Part shown: piece after piece, positions 1 to 7,878 of the stretch
Position numbering within the stretch: position 1 is the stretch's first letter
Layout of the letters: the number at the start of each line of letters is the position of its first letter
Assembly (NCBI GenBank): GCA_002726945.1
Contig: PBTB01000015.1
Location: 1-34,694, forward strand
Source: Deltaproteobacteria bacterium
Lineage (GTDB): Bacteria; SAR324; NAC60-12
DNA length: 34,694 nucleotides
Direction: 5' to 3'
The notes under the pieces: model-generated
Told to the model about the DNA's origin: nothing
What the model saw: the letters and a program-made list of their open reading frames with translations, nothing else
The model's database searches: none
Position numbers and translations under genes: made by a program

Positions 1-9
1 TTGACTTCA

Positions 10-144
10 TCAAAAATGCCTCAAATCCATTAATTCTTTGAAATCATTAGTGATTTTAAAAACAACCCCAGTTTTTTGCGTAAGTCCTGCTGCAATTAGA
101 TGACAATCAAACATGGAACCCACATTGAGCAGGTGTTGCAATAG
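10..144 (-). pseudogene. PIN-domain protein C-terminal fragment (VapC-like remnant)
   Basis: The minus-strand frame is open from just after a stop at 145-147 to a TGA at 10-12, with an internal ATG at 112-114. It encodes about 44 residues. The peptide reads FDCHLIAAGL, then a short glycine turn, then KITNDFKEL. This resembles the C-terminal strand-helix of PIN-domain ribonucleases, where an Asp precedes a Leu-x-Ala-Ala helix and a T-x-N-x-x-DF motif follows. The N-terminal part with the first acidic residues is missing, and the reading frame dies inside the 31-bp inverted repeat at 129-159. No antitoxin gene is visible. I infer a decayed toxin gene; the match is by motif memory only and the fragment is short. 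Confidence 0.4.
38..62. repeat. AT-rich hairpin repeat, copy 1
   Basis: A 25-base stretch that matches 5319-5341 in the same orientation apart from one inserted base and the run of A at the end. It contains the dyad AAATCA-TTAG-TGATTT. Copy 1 lies inside the PIN-like fragment; copy 2 lies upstream of the flavin oxidoreductase gene. Confidence 0.55.
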
Positions 145-159
145 CTACTGGCTATCGGG
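129..159. repeat. Left copy of a 31-bp inverted repeat
   Basis: The reverse complement of 129-159 matches 7518-7548 at 30 of 31 positions; the one difference is at 141 versus 7536. The similarity stops sharply on both sides. The pair brackets the five-gene oxidoreductase/TPP-enzyme cluster in opposite orientation, about 7.4 kb apart. No transposase or integrase is recognised between the copies. Confidence 0.85.
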
Positions 160-173
160 GTATAAATTAACAC

Positions 174-1820
174 TCAGGAAGTCCTATTCTTGTCCGGTGC
201 CGGCACTATTCCCTCAATTGGAACCATAGTGCTCGCATTAATTTCAATCAGAACAGGTCCACTGATGTTCATTGCTTCGTCCAGTCGATCATCAAATTCC
301 TCCGCATTGTCCGCATACAGTCCTTTGACTCCCATACTTTCTGACAACTTTAAGAAATTCGGGGTATAAAGCTCCGTTTGGTTGATACGTCCTTCAAACC
401 GCCTTGATTGTAAGCCTCGCAGAACCCCATAACCGCCATCATTAAAAACCACAACTACGATGGGCATTTGATATTGTACGGCAGTGGCCAATTCACCTAT
501 GTGGTACATAAAACCGCCATCGCCGTGCATAACAATGGTTTTCACACCTGTTGCAACTGCGACCCCCATACCCAATGGAAGACCTGGGCCAATAGCACCA
601 GATGCAGGAAAGATATAACCTCCTGGTTTGTAAACAGGCAGTAAACCATTACCCCAGTAGTAACCTGGAATGGTGTTATCACGGACAAAATAGGCATCCC
701 TGTCCATATATTTACTCATGGAATTTAGGATGGATTCATGATCCCTGCCAAGCATTTTTACGTTTTTTGCTTTAGCTTCAATTGCTGCCTCCTTTAGTTG
801 TTCACGAAATGGGGAATCCCCTTTTTCAATTCCTGAAGCTTGCAGGCTTGCTAATGTTGATTTTGCATCTCCGACAACACCGACTTTTACCTGGTGATTC
901 AAATTAATATTTCTCGGATCAACATCGATATGCACAATTGGAGGCAAGGAGACCTCAAGCTGACGTCCGGCCACTCCTGCCTGAAAGCGTGTGCCGACTG
1001 CAATCAAGAGGTCTGCATCCTTAAGTGAGGCCTGTAAGGATCCCGTCGAAATTAGCACGGTTCCCAGATGCAAAGGATGGTCATCCCGAAGTGCTCCTTT
1101 GCCATTGGGAGTGGTAATGACAGGTGCCTCAATCTGTTCTGCAAATTCACGCAACATTTCAGAGGCACCTGATATTGCAACTCCACCACCTGCTAAAATA
1201 ACACGTCTTTTCGAATTCCTGATCACCTCAACTGCCTGGGACATGGTTTCTGGACTCGCAATTACCGGACTAGGCAATGAAATTTCCAAAGCAGGAGAAT
1301 CAACGGATGCATATTGCAGATCAATGGGAATCTCAATTGCGCCGGGCTGTGGTCTTGCACTAAAGATATCACTGATCACGGATATTAACTGTCCTTCAAG
1401 TTCTGCAAGATACTTTGGTGATGCAACCCTGCGTGCAACGGATTCCAACATGATCTTCTGATTCTCAGCCTCATGCACGTAGCCTTTACCCTTACCATAG
1501 AAGGTTGTTTCTGCCTGACCCGTGACAACCAATACCCGGGATGAAGCATAGGCGGATTCATAAATCCCCGTGACCGTATTTGTCGTACCAGGACCTGTGC
1601 TACCCAATGAAACACCAAGCCCGCCGGTTGCGCGTGCATATCCATCCGCCATATGTGTTGCGCTCTGTTCGCTGCGCACTGAAAGCATCTCAATGCCCTC
1701 AAGACGCCCGATGGCATCCACAATTGGCATATTGTGAATACTGACCACTCCAAAAACATGACGAACTCCTGCATTTTTCAAAGTTTCAGCAACAATTTCC
1801 GCGCCGGTTATGCTACTCAT
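174..1820 (-). CDS. Thiamine pyrophosphate-dependent enzyme, acetolactate synthase/benzoylformate decarboxylase-like
   Basis: A 548-residue cytosolic member of the TPP-dependent decarboxylase/acetolactate synthase superfamily, with the usual three-domain length. The N-terminal Pyr domain carries the catalytic glutamate in RSEQSATHMADGYA (Glu at about 51), followed by GSTGPGTTN. The middle domain includes GDAKSTLASL. The C-terminal PP domain has the TPP/Mg motif beginning GDGG at about 430 and closing at FNDGGYG. The start at 1820 follows GGAAG on the minus strand. The gene is last in a minus-strand run after the CurA-type oxidoreductase, with a 41-bp gap. No small regulatory IlvN-like subunit is nearby, and the oxidoreductase neighbours suggest a catabolic lyase or decarboxylase rather than branched-chain amino-acid synthesis. 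The substrate cannot be read from the sequence. Confidence 0.9.
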   Translation of the reverse strand: MSSITGAEIVAETLKNAGVRHVFGVVSIHNMPIVDAIGRLEGIEMLSVRSEQSATHMADGYARATGGLGVSLGSTGPGTTNTVTGIYESAYASSRVLVVTGQAETTFYGKGKGYVHEAENQKIMLESVARRVASPKYLAELEGQLISVISDIFSARPQPGAIEIPIDLQYASVDSPALEISLPSPVIASPETMSQAVEVIRNSKRRVILAGGGVAISGASEMLREFAEQIEAPVITTPNGKGALRDDHPLHLGTVLISTGSLQASLKDADLLIAVGTRFQAGVAGRQLEVSLPPIVHIDVDPRNINLNHQVKVGVVGDAKSTLASLQASGIEKGDSPFREQLKEAAIEAKAKNVKMLGRDHESILNSMSKYMDRDAYFVRDNTIPGYYWGNGLLPVYKPGGYIFPASGAIGPGLPLGMGVAVATGVKTIVMHGDGGFMYHIGELATAVQYQMPIVVVVFNDGGYGVLRGLQSRRFEGRINQTELYTPNFLKLSESMGVKGLYADNAEEFDDRLDEAMNISGPVLIEINASTMVPIEGIVPAPDKNRTS

Positions 1821-1861
1821 ACGCTTCCTTTATTATTCATTTGGGGCAGGCAGGCAGGATT

Positions 1862-2902
1862 TCAGGAAGACCTTGTGGGATCGTCTGAAACCCTGACTAC
1901 AAGCTTGCCGAAATTTGCACCCTTGAGCAGACCGATCAAGGCTACAGGCGCTTGTTCCAATCCGTCAACAAAATCTTCCCGGTAACGCAGTTTTCCTTTG
2001 CGAATCCATCCTGCCATTGTCGTGAGCGCCTCTTCTTCCTGATCCGAGAAATCCGAGACAATAAACCCTTTAAAGTTGAGACGTTTGGTGAGGATTTGTC
2101 GCAGCAGCATGTGTATCTGGTTAGGCCCGGAAGGCAACTCAGTTGCATTGGCAATGGCGATCGTTCCACAGACCGGAATTCGAGCAAAATTATTGAAAAA
2201 CGGCAACACCGTCTCAAACACCATTCCGGCAACATTTTCAAAATAAACGTCGATGCCCTCTGGACAGGCAGCTTCCACTTGTTCCGAAAAATTTGCACCC
2301 TTGTGGTTAATACAGGCATCAAAGCCCAACTCATCCGTGACGTATTGGCACTTGTCTGTGCTTCCTGCAATTCCAACCGCACGAGCTCCTTTGATTTTTG
2401 CGATTTGCCCAACGACCGAGCCCACGGCTCCGGAAGCAGCCGCCACAACAACCGTCTCACCTTGCTGCGGTTTACCGATGTTAAGCAGACCCGTGTAGGC
2501 AGTCACGCCCGGCATGCCCAGCACACCCAAGGATGTTGAAATTGGTTTCCACTCTGGATTCACCCTGCGCAGTGCCTGACCCGGTAGAGAAAAATACTCC
2601 TGCCATCCTCCAGGACCCAGAACAAGGTCCGTCTCTGCAAAATCCTGATGGTTTGAGTGTATCACCTCTCCCAGGGTACGCCCCTCCATCACACCTCCAA
2701 TCTCAACTGGTTTGGCATAATTCTTCGCGCTTCCCATGCGGCCACGCATATAGGGATCCAGAGAAAGATAAATTGTGCGGCACAAGACCTGACCTTCACC
2801 CAGAACAGGTGCTTTTGTTTCAACCAGCCTGAAGTCTTCAGGTTTTGGTTCTCCCTGTGGACGGGAATTCAGCAGGATTTGACGGTTCACTAAGACGGAC
2901 AT
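1862..2902 (-). CDS. NADP-dependent medium-chain oxidoreductase, CurA/alkenal reductase type
   Basis: A 346-residue zinc-independent medium-chain dehydrogenase/reductase. The N-terminus (VNRQILL, GEPKPEDF) and the segment LSLDPYMRGRM are hallmarks of the prostaglandin reductase/CurA/YncB group. That group reduces the C=C bond of alpha,beta-unsaturated ketones and aldehydes with NADPH. The Rossmann motif AASGAVGSVVGQ sits in the middle, and GIDVYFENVAG follows. Family proteins normally begin close to the VNRQ block, and AAGGAAG lies just before the ATG at 2902, so I prefer this start to the in-frame ATGs at 2917 and 2914. It lies 58 bp downstream of the alcohol dehydrogenase gene and 41 bp before the TPP enzyme, probably in one transcript. 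The natural substrate is not evident. Confidence 0.88.
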   Translation of the reverse strand: MSVLVNRQILLNSRPQGEPKPEDFRLVETKAPVLGEGQVLCRTIYLSLDPYMRGRMGSAKNYAKPVEIGGVMEGRTLGEVIHSNHQDFAETDLVLGPGGWQEYFSLPGQALRRVNPEWKPISTSLGVLGMPGVTAYTGLLNIGKPQQGETVVVAAASGAVGSVVGQIAKIKGARAVGIAGSTDKCQYVTDELGFDACINHKGANFSEQVEAACPEGIDVYFENVAGMVFETVLPFFNNFARIPVCGTIAIANATELPSGPNQIHMLLRQILTKRLNFKGFIVSDFSDQEEEALTTMAGWIRKGKLRYREDFVDGLEQAPVALIGLLKGANFGKLVVRVSDDPTRSS

Positions 2903-2975
2903 ACTTCCTTTCATCATTGAGGTGAAGAACTGCGGGGAGAGATTTTTAGGTTGTCCCCCCTGCAGCCGGACGGCC

Positions 2976-4082
2976 TTAACCCAAGGTTAAAACCCCACGA
3001 TTGATCTTTCCCGCGAGCATGTCGGCATAGACCTCGTTGATCTCATTGAGAGGAGACTTTCGCGAGATCAACTCATCAAGTCTGAGACGACCTGATTTGT
3101 ACAACTCGATCATTCTTGGAAAATCCCGCTGGCAATTTCCAGTGCCGTAAAAGCACCCCAGAACCCGGGTTTCCTGATGGTGCATGCGAAATGTATCTAT
3201 TGAAACCCTTGCATCGTGAGGCGCCACTCCCACCAGAATCAAAGCTCCGCCCCGTCGCAGTGAGTAAATGGCATTTTCTTGTACAGAGGGATTGCCGGTT
3301 GCATCAAAAGCATGATCGATTCCCCGCCCATCAGTGAGGTCAAGCAATCCCTGCCGGACATCCTCTTTTGCATTAATGGTATGGGTGGCTCCAAACATGC
3401 GGGCACTGTCAAACTTGGACGGAACCGTGTCAATCGCAACGATAATTTCCGCACCACAGAGCGCCGCGCCTTGCAGGATGTTGAGTCCGATGCCCCCACA
3501 ACCGAATACCACGACCGTCTCTCCGGGGCGCACTTGCGCGGTATAAACTGCAGCACCAACTCCAGTCATCACGGCACAACCAACAAGTGAAGCGGCATCA
3601 AGGGATACTTCAGGGTCAAGAGGAATACAGGCCTGCTCTGGAACAACAGCATATTCCGCGAAAGTGGAGTGGGTGGAAAACTGTGTCAGGGGTTTCCCAT
3701 TCAAATGCAATCTGGATTTGCCGTCCATCGCCGTTCCTTTCTCCAGAAAAGGCCGGTAGGTTTCACACATGTTAGGACGATCCCGTTGACAGAAAAAGCA
3801 GGTTCCACATGCAGGGAACCAAGACAACATCACGTGATCACCTGGTGAAAACCGGGTCACTCCCTGACCCAACTCCTCGACCATTCCAGACCCCTCATGT
3901 CCAAGGACTGCGGGAAAAGTTTTGGGGATCTCTCCCATCACTTGATGCCAATCACTGTGGCACGCCCCACTGGCGGCGATTCTGACAAGAACTTCACCCG
4001 GACCTGGATCCTGAATTTCAATATCCTCAATCATAAAGGGTCCGCCCTTCTGGTGAATCACGGCTGCTTTTGCTGTTCTCAT
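2976..4082 (-). CDS. Zinc-dependent alcohol dehydrogenase (class III-like MDR)
   Basis: A 368-residue NAD(P)-dependent alcohol dehydrogenase of the zinc-containing MDR family. The catalytic zinc ligands are visible: Cys41 in GACHSDWH, His62-Glu63 in GHEG, and a Cys in LVGCAVMTG. The structural-zinc lobe is CGTCFFCQRDRPNMC. The coenzyme-binding motif is VVFGCGGIGLN, followed by an acidic residue in VAIDTV. Overall layout resembles the class III/NDMA-dependent or formaldehyde dehydrogenase-like branch. It converts alcohols to aldehydes or the reverse in the cytosol; the specific substrate is unknown. It lies 246 bp downstream of the flavin oxidoreductase gene and 58 bp upstream of the CurA-type gene, all on the minus strand, so a shared redox pathway is likely but inferred. 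Confidence 0.92.
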   Translation of the reverse strand: MRTAKAAVIHQKGGPFMIEDIEIQDPGPGEVLVRIAASGACHSDWHQVMGEIPKTFPAVLGHEGSGMVEELGQGVTRFSPGDHVMLSWFPACGTCFFCQRDRPNMCETYRPFLEKGTAMDGKSRLHLNGKPLTQFSTHSTFAEYAVVPEQACIPLDPEVSLDAASLVGCAVMTGVGAAVYTAQVRPGETVVVFGCGGIGLNILQGAALCGAEIIVAIDTVPSKFDSARMFGATHTINAKEDVRQGLLDLTDGRGIDHAFDATGNPSVQENAIYSLRRGGALILVGVAPHDARVSIDTFRMHHQETRVLGCFYGTGNCQRDFPRMIELYKSGRLRLDELISRKSPLNEINEVYADMLAGKINRGVLTLG

Positions 4083-4328
4083 GATGACTCTCTTTTATTT
4101 GAAGTTTATGAACAGGTTGAGTCTCCCTTGGACGGGAGCCACACCAAGTTGTTAAGAACGATTACAGGCAACCCCGATCTCATGCTATAAAATAACGTGT
4201 CATCAGAGTTATGCACTGGTGGGTTGAATTCAGGAACTGGAGCGTTTCTGACACCTGCATTTTAGAAACATTCAGATTATCCGTCTGTCTGCCTCTTAAA
4301 TGGACCAGAATCCACTCCAGATTGATAA

Positions 4329-5252
4329 TTATGGAAAAACCGCGACGATTTCCTCTTCTACTTGCTGGAAGGCTTCAACATCACCGGTGGGAATAGCGCC
4401 GAACATGATCTCATCGATCCCCTCCGCTATGAATTCACCAATGCGGTCGACCAAATAGTTCCGTGGACCAGCCATCGATCCAGAGCCTAATCTTCGGATG
4501 AATTCTTGCGCCTTTTCCTTGTCATCCGTGATCTGGAGAGGCATCAGCGCGGTGAGCTTGATCTCTCCAGGTTCGCGGCCGACGTCCTCGCAATGCTGCC
4601 TGAGCACATTGACCTTATGACGGAAGACCTCGATTGACATACCCTGGCCTGCCCAACCGTCGAGATTCATGATATCCCCATGCATCGCTAAAGTGCGCAA
4701 AGTACGGCGCTCTCCGGTACCACCCACCATTATGGGGATGTGCGGTTTTTGATAACACCCAGGCGAGAGCGGAGCCTGATCGAGCTTGTAATACTGTCCG
4801 TTGTAGTCCACAGGACCATCAGCTGTAAAGAGCATCCGGATCAGTTCGCAGGCTTCCTGAAAGCGGTCCTGCCGTTCTTTCATGGTCGGGAAATCCCAGC
4901 CATAGGCTTCGTGCTCCCGCCGGAACCAGCCTGCACCGAGCGCTAAGGTAAAACGACCTTCGGAAGCATGATCGAGCGTGGTGGCCATTTTTGCCAGCAG
5001 GGCAGGATTACGGTAGGTGTTACCCAGCACCAGATGGCCGAGTTTGAGTCTTTTTGTCATACCGGCGGCCACCGCGATCAAGGTGTAGCCCTCGAACGCC
5101 GTGAGCGGTTCATCCTCGCGCGGTCCAGGGGGAGGCACAAAGTGATCAGCAAACCAGAGGCTGTTCCAGCGCCCGGCTTCCATGGTTTCAATAGACGTGC
5201 GGATGCCCTTCCACGTTTGCCGGTAACAGTTGACCTGAACTCCAAATTTCAT
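4329..5252 (-). CDS. LLM-class flavin-dependent oxidoreductase (luciferase-like, F420-type)
   Basis: A 307-residue single-domain luciferase-like monooxygenase/F420-dependent reductase (bacterial luciferase TIM barrel). Characteristic blocks are LWFADHF near the N-terminus, LVLGNTYRNPALLAKM, ASEGRFTLALGAGWF followed by REHEAYG, and PIMVGGTGERRTL. The sequence resembles the F420-dependent group, but the cofactor (FMN or F420) cannot be decided here. AGGAAAG lies three bases before the start. It is the first gene of the minus-strand set that continues into the alcohol dehydrogenase, CurA-like and TPP genes, with a 246-bp gap that could hold a separate promoter. The members could act on successive oxidation states of one organic substrate; this is inference. 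Confidence 0.9.
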   Translation of the reverse strand: MKFGVQVNCYRQTWKGIRTSIETMEAGRWNSLWFADHFVPPPGPREDEPLTAFEGYTLIAVAAGMTKRLKLGHLVLGNTYRNPALLAKMATTLDHASEGRFTLALGAGWFRREHEAYGWDFPTMKERQDRFQEACELIRMLFTADGPVDYNGQYYKLDQAPLSPGCYQKPHIPIMVGGTGERRTLRTLAMHGDIMNLDGWAGQGMSIEVFRHKVNVLRQHCEDVGREPGEIKLTALMPLQITDDKEKAQEFIRRLGSGSMAGPRNYLVDRIGEFIAEGIDEIMFGAIPTGDVEAFQQVEEEIVAVFP

Positions 5253-6423
5253 TGTCTTTCCTATCGTTGCAGGGTTGTTGAGTTACTATCTGATGTTACG
5301 CACTCGGATTTTAACTCATTGAAATCATTGTGATTTTAAAATCGATCAAAATTATCACCATCAATAAAATTGATAACTTACAAAGGGGACTACGTAACAT
5401 CAAGTTTTATAATCCACACCACAATTGGAGTCAAGCTGAAATTTCGGTAGTCACCCCTCTTGAGTGTTGGTGCCTGTCCTCAGCAAAATTTACCCTGTCA
5501 AGTGTTGGGATTTTGCAAAGAGACGGCGTTTCCGGTACGTTCCCCCCCGGTTTACAGTTATTGTTCCCGATTTTCAGAGGAACAACACTCAAGCAGGCGG
5601 CTATCCGATCACTTGTTGCCTAATCAACTCATGATCCAGCCTGCGTAGGGCGCCTCAAGACCTTGCCCGCAGTGAGAGCTTTGCAATCACGACCCTGGAG
5701 CACTAGCACAACCCTCCGCGTCAGCAGATCGGGCGCTTCACCCCCAAGACCATTTCGCCCTTCAGGAAAAATCAGGAGGCACGATCACCTCACCCACTGG
5801 TTTATTATCTCATAAAATCAGTAATTTGAAACTTTGATTTTTTTTTGTGTGTAAATGAATAGTATCATGATATTTTTTAATGGTGGTTCACTTGACGTGA
5901 AAGCTCATCATTTCGGTTCAGGCTGTGATTCCTTTTTCCGTGAAGAGCAGTTCAACCCGGCAATTCAAGCCCGTGGTGGTGCGAGATACTCACTCAAGAT
6001 CGTCAGAAACGGCCAGATCCACAGCAGGTTCATTAACGGCATTCTGACTGCGAAACCCGCTACGTCTCAGGATCCATACTTTGACCGTAAAGGTTTGGAG
6101 AGGTGTCTGCCATGACTGCATCGGCAGTCATGGCATGCCAAGCCCCCTCAAGTGTTCTCCAACACAGCGGTGAATTGATGGAAAAAGGACGCACGTCCCG
6201 ACGGTCAGGGAAAACCTGCTCACTGACGGATCAGAACGCAGGAAGGCTGCAAACCCGGGGTGCCGGCAGGTTTTCGCAAGGAACCGGTTCGGTACAACAA
6301 CTGCGGCTATCCTTTATTCTCCATGAAGAACCATGGGCACAATAGTGTGCTGTAGAGGTTCATCGTAGAGTGAAAAAACCAGCGCTCCCTTAGGGAACAA
6401 CCCAAAATCATAAGAATATAACT
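5253..6423. other. Long intergenic region without a supported gene
   Basis: About 1.17 kb separates the divergent flavin oxidoreductase (minus) and aldo/keto reductase (plus) genes. The outer parts are AT-rich (5300-5420 and 5800-5900) and the middle (5450-5800 and 5900-6345) is more balanced. Short open frames exist on the plus strand (5330-5623, 5855-6115, 6103-6345), but none shows a family motif, a good ribosome binding site or convincing codon use. The words TTGAGTGTTG and TCAAGTGTT recur on both strands between 5456 and 6155. It must hold the promoters of both gene sets. It may also contain decayed coding or mobile DNA, but I cannot identify any. Confidence 0.5.
5319..5341. repeat. AT-rich hairpin repeat, copy 2
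   Basis: Direct-repeat partner of 38-62. It keeps the dyad AAATCA-TTG-TGATTT, with the loop one base shorter. It lies 66 bp upstream of the flavin oxidoreductase start, so it could be an operator-like site or a scar of duplicated PIN-like coding sequence. Confidence 0.5.
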
Positions 6424-7449
6424 ATGGAAAAGCGTAAATTTGGCAATACTGACTTGCTCTGCTCACCGGTCGGATTTGGAACATGGGAGATGAGTACCAC
6501 CATGTATGGCAATATAGATACCAATGAAGCATCAAGAGCTGTTGGTATGGCAATCGACAATGGAATCAATCTCTTTGATACTGCAGAAGTTTATGGGCCT
6601 TTTCACTCAGAGATTCTATTGGGCAAGGCCCTTGGGGACAGGCGCAAAGAGGTAATTCTTGTGGATAAGATTGGTTTCAAATACGATGAATCAAGAGCTG
6701 AAAATTCCGAAAAATTTGGTGGTGTCCTCGGACGACATTCAGAATACAACTATCTTATTAAAAGAGCAGAAGGATGCCTTCGTCGTCTTAATACTGACGT
6801 GATTGATCTCATGCTTATTCATTGGCCGGATTTCCATACTGCGTTGGATGAACCAATGCGCGCATTGGAAAAACTTAAGGAGGATGGAAAGATTCGATAT
6901 GGTGGAGTATCCAATTTCAATATTGAGATGATGGATTACTGCTTGAAATATTCAGACATTGTGGCCAATCAGGTTGGATACCATATGTTTGACCAACGGA
7001 TGGAAAAATCCATTCTTCCATACTGCAAAGAGCAAAATATAGGCTTTATGGGTTACGGAACCCTTGGGTTTGGACTGCTCACCGGGGCATTCAATCCAGA
7101 AACCACCTTTGCTGCAAACGACTGGAGAACGTGGAAAAAAGGAGATGCTTTTTGGCTGCCTCTTTTTAAAAAGGAGAATTTTCTGAGAGAATTGAAAGTT
7201 GGGGAAAAACTCGCAGAATTGGCAAAGGATTATGGAAAATCACTTCCACAGTTGGCCATTGCATGGGTGCTTCGAAAGGAGGGTGTTGCTGTTGCACTTG
7301 TGGGAATGAGAAATGAAAATGAGCTGAAACAGAACGTAGCGGCAACAGAATGGCAATTAACAGAGAGTGATTTAAGAAGAATCGATGAAATTTTCAATGA
7401 AGAAGACTGCCCAACTTATTTTGATTACCCCATGGCCCTGAATGACTAG
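6424..7449 (+). CDS. Aldo/keto reductase
   Basis: A 341-residue NADPH-dependent aldo/keto reductase with a TIM-barrel fold, acting in the cytosol on aldehydes or ketones. The catalytic tetrad is visible: Asp in NLFDTAEVYG, Tyr in the same block, Lys in ILVDKIG, and His in LMLIHWPD. The later blocks RYGGVSNF, GFMGYGTLGFGLLTG and the C-terminal VALVGMRN are typical of the AKR family related to YghZ/Tas/general stress protein 69. The start at 6424 has no clear Shine-Dalgarno sequence. Codon choice is AT-rich compared with genes after 9.3 kb, like the rest of the left module. It is the only plus-strand gene inside the inverted-repeat-bracketed segment, and its right end lies 68 bp from the right repeat. 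Confidence 0.93.
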   Translation: MEKRKFGNTDLLCSPVGFGTWEMSTTMYGNIDTNEASRAVGMAIDNGINLFDTAEVYGPFHSEILLGKALGDRRKEVILVDKIGFKYDESRAENSEKFGGVLGRHSEYNYLIKRAEGCLRRLNTDVIDLMLIHWPDFHTALDEPMRALEKLKEDGKIRYGGVSNFNIEMMDYCLKYSDIVANQVGYHMFDQRMEKSILPYCKEQNIGFMGYGTLGFGLLTGAFNPETTFAANDWRTWKKGDAFWLPLFKKENFLRELKVGEKLAELAKDYGKSLPQLAIAWVLRKEGVAVALVGMRNENELKQNVAATEWQLTESDLRRIDEIFNEEDCPTYFDYPMALND

Positions 7450-7517
7450 TGCAGGTGTTACGGTGATTGACCCCTATCAAACAGGACTCATTATTACCTT
7501 TGTAGAGTAGATTGTAT

Positions 7518-7548
7518 CCCGATAGCCAGTAGCTACTGCAACACCTGC
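7518..7548. repeat. Right copy of the 31-bp inverted repeat
   Basis: It matches the reverse complement of 129-159 at 30 of 31 bases. Unlike the left copy, its outer end overlaps the left arm of a perfect hairpin at 7542-7558. Confidence 0.85.
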
Positions 7549-7558
7549 CGCGCAGGTG
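7542..7558. repeat. Perfect 7-bp dyad (CACCTGC-CGC-GCAGGTG)
   Basis: Two 7-base arms separated by three bases, straddling the outer edge of the right inverted repeat. No T-run follows, so it is not a typical intrinsic terminator. It may act as a transcript-end hairpin for the aldo/keto reductase or be a recombination scar. Confidence 0.5.
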
Positions 7559-7878
7559 CGGACGTTGCCTTCATGTTGGTGCTAAGTGGGAGAATGACGT
7601 ACTGATGGTGAACCGGCAAGCGAAACCGCTGTGGCGAGGCGCAGTTCCGCTCATCACGGGGTGTAGCCAGGGAACGCGGCAAGCTTCTCCCTCGGCGTCA
7701 TCCACCCCAGGCATTTTCGGGGTTGCAGGCTCGCAACGCCCCGGAACTGTCTTGGCTTCAAGACCCCGAATCAGCTATTCTCCGGGATCAATCCACCCGT
7801 TGCACTTACGAGTTGAATCCGCCTCCTACATGTGTGGGGATGAACTGCGAGATGAGACAGAACTCAGCGGACAATCAT

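Larger units (their letters stand above)
7450..7878. other. Intergenic region with right inverted repeat and no supported gene
   Basis: This 429-bp gap between the convergent aldo/keto reductase and beta-barrel genes holds the right inverted repeat (7518-7548) and a hairpin directly attached to it. An open plus frame from 7605 runs into the antisense of the beta-barrel gene and has no recognisable features. The 7600-7750 part is GC-rich compared with the flanks and might be remnant sequence, but I cannot assign it. Confidence 0.5.

Noticed and set aside
129-7548. Calling the repeat-bracketed block a transposon
   Set aside because: No transposase, integrase or clear target duplication is visible; reported only as an inverted repeat pair.
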